DNA of 64,000 bases, taken from positions 31,037-95,036 of the forward strand of contig LWTK01000052.1 of assembly GCA_003326205.1 (NCBI GenBank), given 5' to 3'. Positions 44,550 to 53,460 of the stretch are shown here, piece by piece. Within the stretch, counting starts at the first letter, position 1; each line of letters begins with the position of its first letter. The notes under the pieces were generated by a model that saw only the letters and a list, made by a program, of their open reading frames with translations, ran no database searches and had not been told where the DNA came from. The translations under genes were made by a program, and so were the position numbers. The stretch comes from Nostoc sp. ATCC 43529. Lineage in GTDB: Bacteria; Cyanobacteriota; Cyanobacteriia; Cyanobacteriales; Nostocaceae.

Positions 44550-44576
44550 TCTGTGGGAGCTAATAGTTCCCACAGA
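44550..44576 (+). terminator. Hairpin after the vWA/beta-trefoil gene
   Basis: TCTGTGGGA and TCCCACAGA form a perfect 9-bp stem around an AT-rich loop, 95 bp after the stop. No run of T follows, so it may be a processing hairpin rather than a classical terminator. Confidence 0.5.
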
Positions 44577-44609
44577 ATTATCGTTCATGAAGCTTCACAT
44601 GCACTTATC

Positions 44610-44965
44610 AAAAATCTGGGTTTAAAACCTCGTCCTAGAAGGACGACTTCGTGATACAATACACAGCAGGTTGCCGACCGTGAGAACGATGAAGAAACAG
44701 GTTTAACGTCCTACTCCGTGATCTCAAAATTCCTAGCAGTCAATGGTGTAAAAGTATGTCCAAACTGTAAGGACAAAGACAAATTTAAACTACCGTGGGG
44801 CACACGGAAAGGTACGCTTGGGGAGTAGTCCATGAGTGGGGCATATCGAGAGAGATGTTTCGGAGTAGACATGAAACTGTAAGACCAAAATCAACATTGT
44901 TGGTGGAGGCAAGATTCAGCCCAAGAATCCTCGCACCTTTAGGTCGAGGAGTTGTCAAATTGGTA
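44610..44965. mobile_element. IS200/IS605-like remnant (non-autonomous, hairpin ends)
   Basis: A hairpin CGTCCTAGAAGGACG at about 44,629-44,643 and a second, CCTCGCACCTTTAGGTCGAGG, at about 44,931-44,951 followed by AGTTGTCAA resemble the subterminal hairpins of IS605-family elements, whose right ends usually read like CCTCGCCC...GGGCGAGGAGT. Between them are broken coding relics, such as a VCPNCKDKDKFKL zinc-ribbon-like stretch near 44,747-44,795 and RPKSTLLVEARFSP near 44,885-44,925. No complete tnpA or tnpB is present. This fits the palindrome-bounded derivatives common in cyanobacteria. Confidence 0.5.
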
Positions 44966-44972
44966 TTATTGC

Positions 44973-47900
44973 CTACTGTCGGTTAATTAGTATTGTAATT
45001 TCCGTTCCTTGTCCTGGAATACTTTGGATTGTTAACTGGGCAGAAATGCGATCGCTACGTTCTTTAATACCCATCAACCCAAAACCCTTAACACTAGACA
45101 AACTACCTGTATCAAATCCCTGTCCATTATCTTTAACTCGCAAAATAAATTGCGTCGGTTCGTACACTAGTTCAATTTTGATTTCACTGGCAAATGCATA
45201 TTTAATCGCATTTGTCAATGCTTCTTGCCCAATACGTAGTAAGTTATTCTCGATGTCTACCGATAGGGGATAGATGTCGCCGATAATATTACAGTTTATC
45301 TGCGTACCAATAGAGACAGACATTTGAGCAGCGAAGCGACTAAAAGCTTTAGACAAATTGCTAGTTTCTAAGATTTGGGGACGCAAAGCATTCACCGAAT
45401 GCCGTGCCTCGGCGAGTCCTTCACGAGCCAGATCCCGCGCCTGAGTGATGTGTGCTTGCACCTCTGCCAATTCACCAGGAACTATCCTAGAGGCAGCACC
45501 CAACTGGACAATTACGCCTGTGAAGGCTTGAGCCAGAGTATCGTGGATTTCTCGTGCCATGCGGTTGCGTTCTTCCAAAACAGCAGTTTGGCGGCTTTGT
45601 TCGGCTAAATGGGTCAAATGAATCGCTAATGTGGCTTGTTGTGCTAATGCCATAATCAGTTCAATGTTTTGCGGCAAGCTAGTCCTTGGTTCCCGGAAGC
45701 ACAAACCAATAAAACCCAGAGGGCGAGAACCCAGAATCAACGGCACGCGGACAATAGAACGATGCCCTTGATTCCGATGCCATTGAATTGCAGAGTCAAC
45801 CTGTTGATTCCAGTCATCTAAATTAAAGAAAATCGCCTCGCCTCTAAAAAGTGCTTCTTTCCAAAAAGAAAGCAGATTACCTTTTACAGGCACTCTAAAT
45901 TGTTCTAATTCACCAGATGTTTTAATGGGAAGCACCCGTCCCTCTCGGACATATCGTTTCATGACTTTTGTATCTGAGGTTTCGTTGTAGAGGAACAGGG
46001 CTGCTGCATAGGATTTGGCTTGGCTGGAGGCTTCTAGCAGAATATGTTCCCAAAATGTCTCTAAGTCTGGTTCATCTGCCAGCCGATTGACACAGCCTCG
46101 CAGTGATTCATTGGCTCTTACTAGTTCGGCAATCTGCTCTTTTGCGGCTTTTTTTTGTTCTTTGAGGATAGCGGCTTGTTTTGCTTCTTCTGCTAAGCGA
46201 GTCAATTGAATTGCCAGTGTTCCTTGATGTGCCAAGGCTTGCGCCAATTCAAAATCTTCAGGTTTCAAGATAGCTTTTTGCTGGAATGCTAACCCCAAGA
46301 AACCTAAGGCTATGTCACCCAACATCAGGGGAATACACATAGCTGTCTGATGTCCTCGTCTGCGATGCCATTCTAAGGCTACAGGCCAGTGTTCTGGATG
46401 AGCATTTTCCCAAATTGCAAATTCCAGGGGTTGTTTTGTTTGTACCAAGATTTGCCAAGCGGCGGTAATATCTGCGGGAATGGGATCTAGGAAAGGTTCG
46501 ATGTCTTGTAGTTGATTCTTGGGCAGTACTTCATCTGTCTCACTACCCAAATGCAACCGCAGTGTATGGAAAGCAGGATCGTAGAGGAATAGATGTGCCC
46601 CCTGGGCACCTAGTTGGTGTTTAATTTCTAAAATCACGTGACCGAGAAAGGTATCGAGTTCGGAATCGGTAGCGAGGCGATCAAGACTATTTTTGAGTGC
46701 TGTGTTGGCTTTAGACAATTCTGTAACTCGTTGTTCGCCAACTCTGGCGCGTTCTGCAATTAAGCGTTCAACTAATTGTTTGCGGTGTAAAGCTGCTCCA
46801 ATGCCTTCAGCAGCAGTGGTGAGTACATCAATCTCTTGTTGACTCCAGTGACGAGGGGTAAGGCAATCATCGAAGGCAACACAGCCGATGTAACGCCCTT
46901 CAATGAATAATGGAACTCCGCCAGAGGATTTAATACCAAGAGATTCAAACTGCATTCTGATGGTATCGGGCAATTGGTCAACTATACGCCAAATAGAACG
47001 ACCTGCATACAGTTCTGTAACCATCACTTCGACATCATCATTGTCGATCGCTCCCGTAGTGGGATGATTGATTTGCGGGGTAATTCCCTCAGCTACCCAC
47101 TCATAGGTAACCCAGTGCTGTAATTTTTGTGTGGTTGGATTTTGGCGTTCGAGGATTAGTTGGACGCGACTCATATTTGCTACTTCCCCGATCGCTTGTA
47201 GGGCACTTGGAATTGCTACATCAATATCCTGGGTTTCCAACAAATTTTTAGTGACTTGGGCAACTACAGAAAGTAGCCGATCGCGCTGTTGCAATTCTTG
47301 ATTAACTTTGGCCAATTCTGCTGTGCGTTTTTGTTCGGCTTGCTGAATGCGTTGACGTGCAATCGCACTCCCAATACAAGCGGCTACGGTTTTAAGTAAG
47401 GCTAGTTCCGCCGACCCCCGGTGTTTTGCTTCACGACAGTCATCAAAACCAAATACTCCCCAGCACTGACCCTCGACAAAAATCGGAACAACATGCAATA
47501 CCTTGACACCAAGTGCAGCTTGCCCACTGCGAAATGGCTCAGGCATTTCCTCTAGAAGATAGCTAAGGTTTTTTCCTTGGTTAATGCGCTCATACCATTC
47601 GGCAATCCCTCCCTCTTCATAGCTTCCTTGGGCTTCATCAGGATGAGAGATTTGGGATACCGTATGAGGTGAATCCCATTCGTATAAAATTTTCCAGTAG
47701 TGTAAAGGTTGAGATGGATGGTCAAAATTCTCGATTACCGAAACGCGATCGCAATCCAAACTTTCGCCAATTATTTTCAAGGCAGTATTCACTGCTTCAT
47801 CCAAGTTGTCTATGGTGAGTAAAGCATTGGCAGCTGTTGTGGTGGCTTCTAAAATGCGATCGCGGTTTTCTAAAAGACGATTTTGGGCTTCGAGTTCTGC

Positions 47901-48038
47901 GACTCGTGCTTGTTCGGCAGGCAGTAAAGGTTCCTGGGCTTGCGAAAATTGGTAAGATCTTAGTTCAATCTGCGGTAGTTGTTGAGCATTCTCTAATTCC
48001 GCTTTTTGCACAGTAGAGTCTCCTGGCACTAAGAGCAA
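44973..48038 (-). CDS. Multi-GAF sensor histidine kinase (HisKA_3, NarL-type)
   Basis: The 1021-residue cytoplasmic kinase has no membrane segments. After a coiled coil it has four GAF-type sensor domains (about residues 70-225, 255-425, 460-625, 655-800), with cyanobacterial GAF phrases such as FGFDDCREAKHRGSAELALLK and VAFDDCLTPRHWSQQEID. The dimerisation/phosphoacceptor helix is ERNRMAREIHDTLAQAF with His832, followed by HATPase motifs LRIGQEALTNAIKYA, DNGQGFD and GFGLMGIKER. None of the GAFs shows an obvious bilin Cys motif, so the ligand is unknown. The likely partner is the NarL regulator at 41,514-42,146. Confidence 0.92.
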   Translation of the reverse strand: MLLVPGDSTVQKAELENAQQLPQIELRSYQFSQAQEPLLPAEQARVAELEAQNRLLENRDRILEATTTAANALLTIDNLDEAVNTALKIIGESLDCDRVSVIENFDHPSQPLHYWKILYEWDSPHTVSQISHPDEAQGSYEEGGIAEWYERINQGKNLSYLLEEMPEPFRSGQAALGVKVLHVVPIFVEGQCWGVFGFDDCREAKHRGSAELALLKTVAACIGSAIARQRIQQAEQKRTAELAKVNQELQQRDRLLSVVAQVTKNLLETQDIDVAIPSALQAIGEVANMSRVQLILERQNPTTQKLQHWVTYEWVAEGITPQINHPTTGAIDNDDVEVMVTELYAGRSIWRIVDQLPDTIRMQFESLGIKSSGGVPLFIEGRYIGCVAFDDCLTPRHWSQQEIDVLTTAAEGIGAALHRKQLVERLIAERARVGEQRVTELSKANTALKNSLDRLATDSELDTFLGHVILEIKHQLGAQGAHLFLYDPAFHTLRLHLGSETDEVLPKNQLQDIEPFLDPIPADITAAWQILVQTKQPLEFAIWENAHPEHWPVALEWHRRRGHQTAMCIPLMLGDIALGFLGLAFQQKAILKPEDFELAQALAHQGTLAIQLTRLAEEAKQAAILKEQKKAAKEQIAELVRANESLRGCVNRLADEPDLETFWEHILLEASSQAKSYAAALFLYNETSDTKVMKRYVREGRVLPIKTSGELEQFRVPVKGNLLSFWKEALFRGEAIFFNLDDWNQQVDSAIQWHRNQGHRSIVRVPLILGSRPLGFIGLCFREPRTSLPQNIELIMALAQQATLAIHLTHLAEQSRQTAVLEERNRMAREIHDTLAQAFTGVIVQLGAASRIVPGELAEVQAHITQARDLAREGLAEARHSVNALRPQILETSNLSKAFSRFAAQMSVSIGTQINCNIIGDIYPLSVDIENNLLRIGQEALTNAIKYAFASEIKIELVYEPTQFILRVKDNGQGFDTGSLSSVKGFGLMGIKERSDRISAQLTIQSIPGQGTEITILINRQ

Positions 48039-48164
48039 GCTTGTTGGATAAGTTTTAGTTCAATTATTAAACTTATCATGACAAATTAGCTGGAATTAGG
48101 CCAAATTATAGAAAAATACCCTTTATCTAAAGCAAGTTCCTCTATGGGAGCAAGGGAACAGGGA

Positions 48165-49619
48165 TTATCTGCCTCTGTTCTCTTGACGTTGTTTGAGTTT
48201 CAGCATAATTTGGGCGTGCATCTCGCGGGTAATTGGATAAAAATAAGTTAAAATTAAGCCAAAAATCAAACAAATCGTCGGTATAGGGCCAACAGCAATC
48301 CGAATAGCTAACAGTGCTGATTCTGGTTGAGTAGGTAGTGTAGCTTGTCCAGCGACAGCGGCTTTAAAACCAGCTACTTGCAACGCATTCCCTACTAAAA
48401 ATAGCCCGAAAGCTAAACCGAATTTTTGTAGCAAAACCATGAAGCCATAAAAAATGCCTTCTCTGCGTTGTCCGGTTTGGAGTTCATCTAATTCAATCAC
48501 ATCTGGAATCATCGACCAGGGAATTAGATAAGCTGTCGATACACCAACACCTGCCATCACAGCCATAAAATACATCAAAAATATTTGACCGGGTTGCAAG
48601 AAAAATAATCCTGCGGCTGCTATAATCCACAAACTCATTCCTAGAAAATAAACAACTTTTTTGCCAACTTTTTTGCTTAATTCACCCCAGACAAATAGCA
48701 TCACCAAAGCAGTTCCTTGGACTGCAATCATTACCGTGGGAACATCTGATTCCTTGAGGCGCATACAATCGACTACAAAATAGGGAATAGTGCTGGCTGT
48801 GACTTGCACGCCTAGCCAAGAAAAAAGATATATACCAATAACAAATAAAAAAGGTCGGTTAGTGAAAACAATTTTTAACTGTTCAAAGAAAGGAAGAGAT
48901 GGAGGTTCTTCGATTTGGATGCGTTTGGCTTCAAAAGCGAGAATGCGATCGCGGACTCCAAAAACACACCAATATAATCCTAAAATCGAAATTACCGTAC
49001 AAATTGCTGCTAAAACGAGATATTGTTGTTGGCGATCGCTAATTTGAGAAAAAACAATTTGCGCTAAAATCAAAGACAAAATGCTACCACCAATAGAAAA
49101 TGTAAAGCGATAGCTGTTAAGGCTGGTGCGTTCGTCATAATCTTGAGTTAATTCTGGAGTCATGGCCGTATAGGGTAAATTCACAACAGTGTAAAACACC
49201 TGAGATATCACCCCAATCAATACGTAATACCAAAATAACGGCCAAATATTATTACTCTGGTTTGTGCTAAATTGCGGTACAATCCATTGCAAGAAAAAGA
49301 ATAATCCAAAGGGAATTGCCCCATAAAACATCCAAGGAAGACGACGACCCCAGCGACGAGATTTAGTTTTATCAGTCAGAAAGCCGACAACCGGATCGTT
49401 TACCCCGTCCCAAATTTTGCCAATCATCAAAATACTGCCAGCTAAACCCGCTGGAATACCAGCAACATTAGTAAAAAACACCAGCAGGAAAAACACAGAG
49501 ATATTTGCAGTAATGGCCGGGCCTAAATCTCCTGCACCGTAAGCCAATTTTGTTTTAAAATCCAGTTTTTCATTTAAGGGATTTCGTTGGGCATCACCAT
49601 CAGCAACAGAATCATTCAT
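48165..49619 (-). CDS. Glycoside-pentoside-hexuronide (GPH)-type MFS symporter
   Basis: The 484-residue membrane protein has about 12 transmembrane helices. The family marks are LDFKTKLAYGAGDLGPAI at the start, the GKIWDGVNDPVVGFLTDKTKSRRWGRRLPWM loop and RTSLNSYRF. GPH carriers such as MelB bring in sugars with Na+ or H+. The substrate is not readable from sequence. It is divergent from the phosphoribosyltransferase gene. Confidence 0.9.
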   Translation of the reverse strand: MNDSVADGDAQRNPLNEKLDFKTKLAYGAGDLGPAITANISVFFLLVFFTNVAGIPAGLAGSILMIGKIWDGVNDPVVGFLTDKTKSRRWGRRLPWMFYGAIPFGLFFFLQWIVPQFSTNQSNNIWPLFWYYVLIGVISQVFYTVVNLPYTAMTPELTQDYDERTSLNSYRFTFSIGGSILSLILAQIVFSQISDRQQQYLVLAAICTVISILGLYWCVFGVRDRILAFEAKRIQIEEPPSLPFFEQLKIVFTNRPFLFVIGIYLFSWLGVQVTASTIPYFVVDCMRLKESDVPTVMIAVQGTALVMLFVWGELSKKVGKKVVYFLGMSLWIIAAAGLFFLQPGQIFLMYFMAVMAGVGVSTAYLIPWSMIPDVIELDELQTGQRREGIFYGFMVLLQKFGLAFGLFLVGNALQVAGFKAAVAGQATLPTQPESALLAIRIAVGPIPTICLIFGLILTYFYPITREMHAQIMLKLKQRQENRGR

Positions 49620-49691
49620 AATAACTTGTCCTCATACTAAAATGTTTGCGTTTGCCTTCCATAGTAGCTGTTTACCAATTCCCTAAGATTT

Positions 49692-50231
49692 ATGCCAGAC
49701 CTTTATGTTTCTTGGTCAGATTATCATCAAAAAATTGAACAACTGGCCATTCAGATTTATGAATCCGGTTGGCAATTTAACCAAATTATTTGTCTTGCCA
49801 GAGGAGGACTACGAGTTGGAGATATTCTTTCTCGCATATACGATAAACCCCTAGCAATTTTAGCAACCTCATCTTATAGTGGCCCCGGCAAGCAAGAAAG
49901 AAGCGATCTAATTTTGTCCCGCCACTTGACGATGACCAATGAAAAGTTGGGTTCGGACATTCTTTTAGTTGATGACTTAGTAGACTCCGGAATTACACTC
50001 CAGCAAACTATTCCTTGGCTAAAACAAAATACAGATTTCGCCATTGAAGAAATTCGCACAGCCGTACTGTGGTATAAAGCCTGTTCAGTTATAGCACCCG
50101 ATTACTACGTTGATTACCTACCCGATAACCCCTGGATTCACCAACCCTTTGAACACTACGAACAGATGAACATCGCCGAACTCGCGGCTAAGGAGATTAG
50201 GGGTGAAGGGGTGAAGGGGTGGAGGAAGTAG
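49692..50231 (+). CDS. Phosphoribosyltransferase family protein
   Basis: The 179-residue protein has the type I PRTase fold: FNQIICLARGGLRVGDILSR and the PRPP-binding loop ILLVDDLVDSGITL. It resembles hypoxanthine/xanthine-type PRTases that make nucleotides from purine bases, but the substrate is unsettled. The last about ten residues (RGEGVKGWRK) come from GGGGTGAAGG repeat DNA running past the gene, so the stop has probably drifted into the repeat. Confidence 0.85.
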   Translation: MPDLYVSWSDYHQKIEQLAIQIYESGWQFNQIICLARGGLRVGDILSRIYDKPLAILATSSYSGPGKQERSDLILSRHLTMTNEKLGSDILLVDDLVDSGITLQQTIPWLKQNTDFAIEEIRTAVLWYKACSVIAPDYYVDYLPDNPWIHQPFEHYEQMNIAELAAKEIRGEGVKGWRK

Positions 50232-50310
50232 AAGAGGCAAAGGAAGCACGGCAGACAACTGATAAATACCCCATGCCCAATGCCCCATGCCCAATGCCCC
50301 ATGCCCTAAA
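50218..50310. repeat. Heptamer repeats CCCAATGC/CCCATGC
   Basis: After G/A-rich units, CCCATGC and CCAATGC words repeat about six times between 50,270 and 50,306, in the short gap between convergent genes. These are typical short tandem repeats of heterocystous cyanobacteria. Confidence 0.7.
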
Positions 50311-51228
50311 TCAAAACAGCCACAGCCAAATCGGCAGAGTAACCAGCAATAAAATAACTCCACTGGCTAATGCTGTTACTGCCAAATCGCGATCGAGATT
50401 GAATGCCTCAGCAATTACCAGTGTGCCAAAAGCAGGAGGCATAGCCATTTGCAGCACGATCGCTTTTGCTGTGGAACCTGTTAATCCAAATAGTGGTAAG
50501 ATGCTACCCAAAATTAAAGGAACTAGTAGCATTTTGATTCCCAAGCTCATGCCTGCTTGTGGTAAGGTTCGCCAAGAGCCGATCAGTGCTATTCGCATTC
50601 CAATTAGCACCAAAGATAAAGCTAGGACACTCCAAGCCAGTTTATCTAGCCAGAATTCTACCAGTGTGGGAATTGCTACCTCTCGAAATAGCAAGCCAAA
50701 TCCGAAACTCCACAGAGCAGGATTAATTAATACAGCTCTGAAAGTTTGCCAATAATTCTGAGTACTGCCCCCAAAATGCGCTGCTACTAACACGCCTAAG
50801 CCGTAAGTTCCAGGGAACGAACCCAACAAATCGTAAAATAACGCCCAAGCAAAGTATTCCTTACCTACGATTGCTAAGGAGATGGGAAAGCCGAGAATAC
50901 CTGTGTTACCCATCATTGCCGATAGGAGTAAACTAGCCTGAGTTGGCGCTTGGGGAACGGTATTTCTAAAATGGGCTTGTGCTTTAATGCCTACCCAACC
51001 TAAAAAAGCACCGAGTAGAATGGCTAGGTAAGCGATCGCAGGTGCAATCCAAACCTGCGCCGACAAGCTGGATTGACGCAAAAAAGATACTATGCTTATG
51101 GGTACTCCCACCCAATACAGAAACCGTCCTAAATGGGTAGGAACCGTTACAGGTAGTTTGCGTCCCAAAATAAAACCTACCAGTACTAATCCTCCCAGCT
51201 TGACGTATAGTTCTAAAAGGTTTGTCAA
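50311..51228 (-). CDS. AEC family transporter (auxin efflux carrier-like)
   Basis: The 305-residue integral membrane protein has ten predicted hydrophobic segments. It shows KLGGLVLVGFILGRKLP at the start, MMGNTGILGFPISLAI (the conserved GNxGxLGxP-type bend) and PPAFGTLVIAEAFNLD near the end. AEC proteins export or take up small organic acids such as malonate or auxin-like compounds. The substrate is unknown. It is divergent from the VanY-like gene, with which it shares a short 72 bp promoter gap. Confidence 0.88.
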   Translation of the reverse strand: MTNLLELYVKLGGLVLVGFILGRKLPVTVPTHLGRFLYWVGVPISIVSFLRQSSLSAQVWIAPAIAYLAILLGAFLGWVGIKAQAHFRNTVPQAPTQASLLLSAMMGNTGILGFPISLAIVGKEYFAWALFYDLLGSFPGTYGLGVLVAAHFGGSTQNYWQTFRAVLINPALWSFGFGLLFREVAIPTLVEFWLDKLAWSVLALSLVLIGMRIALIGSWRTLPQAGMSLGIKMLLVPLILGSILPLFGLTGSTAKAIVLQMAMPPAFGTLVIAEAFNLDRDLAVTALASGVILLLVTLPIWLWLF

Positions 51229-51300
51229 AATTGCACCTAAGAACCACCAATGTAAAATGCTACCTGTTACTTATACTTTTTGTCCAGTGCAAAATCTGTT

Positions 51301-52131
51301 ATGGCTATCCCACAAAACAGGAGTTTTCCCTTGAAGAAAGCTGGGTTTTCTAAAAAACTGCAAAATTCATCACCCGACCCTGATGATATTCCAGTGGCTA
51401 TACGCGATACTCCTGTTGCAACACCGAAGGTGTGGTTGCAGCCCCAATTTTTACTGATTGGGGGAGTAGCGGGCTTTTTGCTGCTGGCTTTAATAAGCGG
51501 TTTTTTGTTTTTCCTCACTACGCCGAGAAAAACTGTTAATTCGGAACCTTCACCAATTAGTTCTGCTCCTGCAACTCCCGCACCATCTAATAATTCCAAC
51601 AATACTCTGTTGGGACATTTGACATATCCACAAGCGCCTGAGTCAGAACTAGTAACTATTTCCGGAAATAGGGGCATCAGAATGCGAAAAACTGCTGCCC
51701 AAAAATTTCAGGAGATGGTAGCAACAGCGCGGAGTGCAAATGTAATTTTGGTGCCAATTTCTGGTTTTCGCTCAGTTAAAGACCAAGAGCAATTGTTTTT
51801 TGGTCTCGGTGCCCAGAAAAATCAAACACCAGCACAACGAGCTGCCCTCAGCGCTCCTCCAGGTCATAGCGAACATCACACAGGTTATGCTGTGGATATT
51901 GGAGACGGTGCAGCACCAGCAACTAATCTCCAAACTAACTTTGAAAATACCAAAGCTTTTAACTGGCTACAAGCAAATGCAGCGCGTTTTGGTTTTGAAA
52001 TATCCTTTCCCAAAAATAATGTTCAAGGCGTGAGTTATGAACCTTGGCACTGGCGTTTTGTTGGCGATCGCGATAGTTTAGAAACATTCTACAGAGCCAG
52101 AAATTTAAAACCCACCCCAGTAACTAAATAA
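51301..52131 (+). CDS. D-alanyl-D-alanine carboxypeptidase (VanY-like, M15B)
   Basis: I use the ATG at 51,301; an upstream TTG at 51,280 is weaker. The 276-residue protein has a cytoplasmic N terminus, one membrane anchor (FLLIGGVAGFLLLALISGFLFFL), a Pro/Ser-rich linker and an M15 zinc peptidase domain: SGFRSVKDQEQLF, the HSEHHTGYAVDIGDG zinc site (His and Asp ligands) and EPWHWRFVG (His ligand and catalytic Glu). It trims the terminal D-Ala of peptidoglycan stems in the periplasm. Confidence 0.92.
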   Translation: MAIPQNRSFPLKKAGFSKKLQNSSPDPDDIPVAIRDTPVATPKVWLQPQFLLIGGVAGFLLLALISGFLFFLTTPRKTVNSEPSPISSAPATPAPSNNSNNTLLGHLTYPQAPESELVTISGNRGIRMRKTAAQKFQEMVATARSANVILVPISGFRSVKDQEQLFFGLGAQKNQTPAQRAALSAPPGHSEHHTGYAVDIGDGAAPATNLQTNFENTKAFNWLQANAARFGFEISFPKNNVQGVSYEPWHWRFVGDRDSLETFYRARNLKPTPVTK

Positions 52132-52141
52132 AAGTTTATCT

Positions 52142-52170
52142 ACGCTCAAAGCCGAATGAGCGTTTTTTTT
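52142..52170 (+). terminator. Rho-independent terminator after the VanY-like gene
   Basis: ACGCTCA and TGAGCGT form a 7-bp stem with an 8-nt loop, followed immediately by eight Ts. It begins 11 bp after the stop codon. Confidence 0.85.
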
Positions 52171-52248
52171 ATCCTTCACTTCCGAATTTACTTTTATTTC
52201 AGGTTTCTTCGCTTTTTCTTAACCAAAACTTGTTTTGAGCATCAATAT

Positions 52249-52429
52249 TAGGACTTACGCATTGATAGAAAAGCCAAAATGACAGGTATGGTTTTCAAGG
52301 GTTTTAGTGAGATTTTGAATGATATTTATTTTAGCGATCGCCAGCAATCTAAAGTAACATCTAAACTCCTGAAACAACCTATCTACGTTAATTCACAAGA
52401 TAGTTCTTTTGTACAGTGCGTAAGTTCTA
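52249..52429. mobile_element. MITE-like element E (TAGGACTTACGCA ends)
   Basis: The left end TAGGACTTACGCATTG and the reverse complement of the right end TAGAACTTACGCACTG are 16-bp imperfect terminal inverted repeats enclosing 181 bp. There is no transposase. TAGGACTTACGCA ends are, as I recall, widespread in cyanobacterial IS-derived elements. Flanking TA dinucleotides could be the target site. Confidence 0.65.
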
Positions 52430-52490
52430 AATAAGATTAATCATTTTGTGTTCATGCATAATAAGCGCGAACAACTCTTTTTTGTCCAAA

Positions 52491-52557
52491 ACTGTCTTAA
52501 CTGTCTTAACTGTCTTAACTGTCTTTTAAATTAATTCCTTAACTGTCTTAACTGTCC
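52491..52557. repeat. Tandem 9-bp repeat (ACTGTCTTA)
   Basis: Four consecutive copies of ACTGTCTTA (52,491-52,525) and, after a TTAATTCCTT spacer, two more (52,540-52,557). It lies upstream of the META-domain gene. Confidence 0.85.
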
Positions 52558-52735
52558 TTGCATTTTTCTTAAAAATGTAAAAGTATATTCATATCAGTTC
52601 AATTACTTGAACTTGTAAATGTGACTAATCACCACTCCTTTCAAGGCTAAGTGTGCTTTTTGTAATTTCTGCAAAAAGCCTAACTTAAAGGTTAGGTAAT
52701 TTTTCTAAAACTAGAATTTTGAGTGAAATGGAACC

Positions 52736-53155
52736 ATGAACATATTTAAATACATCAAAAAGGCGATTGTTTTTTCCCTCGTCGTATTTGGTTTGAGTTG
52801 GGCGCTTCAAAGCCCTAGTTTCGCGGCCGGTTTAGAAGGTAATTGGAAACTTACCACATTAGGCGATTCTCCTGTTCCGGCAGAAGTTCAAATTACAGCC
52901 AATTTTGATCCTAGTGAACATGGAATTAATGGCAGAGTAGTCTGTAACCAATACTTTAGTGGATACGAATCTACAGAGGACGCAATCACACTTAGGCCTG
53001 TAATAAGTACACGTGCATATTGCGGCGATGACCGGGACTACCAATATATAAGAGCAATTGAATTATCCAAGTCCTATAAGGTAAGCGACCAAGAGCTAAC
53101 AATTAATACCAACGATCCAAAAGCCAACGTTTTGAAATTTGTCAAAGTTCAATAA
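52736..53155 (+). CDS. Secreted META-domain protein (HslJ-like)
   Basis: The 139-residue protein has a Sec signal peptide (KKAIVFSLVVFGLSWALQSPSFA, cleavage near residue 31) and then a META-type domain: LEGNWKLTTLGDSPVP, then RVVCNQYFSGYESTEDAI, corresponding to the family's G-C-N-x-Y-x-G motif, and a second Cys in RAYCGDD that may pair with the first. META proteins are envelope proteins linked to stress or motility; the biochemical role is unclear. It is followed by its own terminator. Confidence 0.78.
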   Translation: MNIFKYIKKAIVFSLVVFGLSWALQSPSFAAGLEGNWKLTTLGDSPVPAEVQITANFDPSEHGINGRVVCNQYFSGYESTEDAITLRPVISTRAYCGDDRDYQYIRAIELSKSYKVSDQELTINTNDPKANVLKFVKVQ

Positions 53156-53192
53156 AGTTGTAATGCTCTTGTATTAAGAATATAACAACTTT

Positions 53193-53231
53193 GGTTGGGT
53201 AAGGCTCATCTTTACCCAACCGATTATTTTT
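53193..53231 (+). terminator. Terminator after the META-domain gene
   Basis: GGTTGGGTAA and TTACCCAACC make a perfect 10-bp stem with a 9-nt loop, followed by GATTATTTTT. It sits 37 bp past the stop codon. Confidence 0.82.
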
Positions 53232-53345
53232 GACAACTGATAGCATTTTGAATTTTAGATTTTGGATTGTGAATCGCTTTGTCAGCTTGGGTTTTGTAAA
53301 TCAAAGGTTAGGAAAAAGGTTTTTTCTTAGTCTTTAACCTTTAGT

Positions 53346-53380
53346 GTTGCCTGTTGCCTGTTGCCTGTTGCCTGTTGCCT
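53346..53380. repeat. Tandem heptamer (TTGCCTG)5
   Basis: Five consecutive copies of the 7-bp unit GTTGCCT, related to the TTGCCTA heptamers inside MITE-like element A. Such short tandem heptamers are characteristic of heterocystous cyanobacteria. Confidence 0.9.
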
Positions 53381-53460
53381 CGACCGAAGGTCAGTAAAAA
53401 CACGACACCAACAGACTCTTAAACCTGTTGCCTATTGCCTGTTGCCTACTAAATTTAGTT

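Larger units (their letters stand above)
52132..52735. other. Intergenic region: terminator, MITE and tandem repeat
   Basis: This 604 bp region has no gene. It holds the terminator at 52,142-52,170, MITE-like element E at 52,249-52,429 and ACTGTCTTA repeats at 52,491-52,557. The final 130 bp before the META gene are AT-rich and probably contain its promoter. Confidence 0.6.
53156..53460. other. Intergenic region: terminator and heptamers
   Basis: These 305 bp between convergent genes hold the hairpin at 53,193-53,231 and the TTGCCTG repeats at 53,346-53,380, with more TTGCC words up to 53,450. No gene is seen. Confidence 0.6.

Noticed and set aside
44795..44986. 63-codon frame RPKSTLLVEARFSP in the IS605-like remnant
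   Set aside because: Lies across the right-end hairpin of the element and overlaps the kinase stop; treated as part of the remnant, not a gene.
53346..53450. Possible CRISPR array in the TTGCCTG repeats
   Set aside because: Units are 7 bp and contiguous with no unique spacers; they are short tandem repeats. The same applies at 57,759 and 58,851. No cas genes are present.
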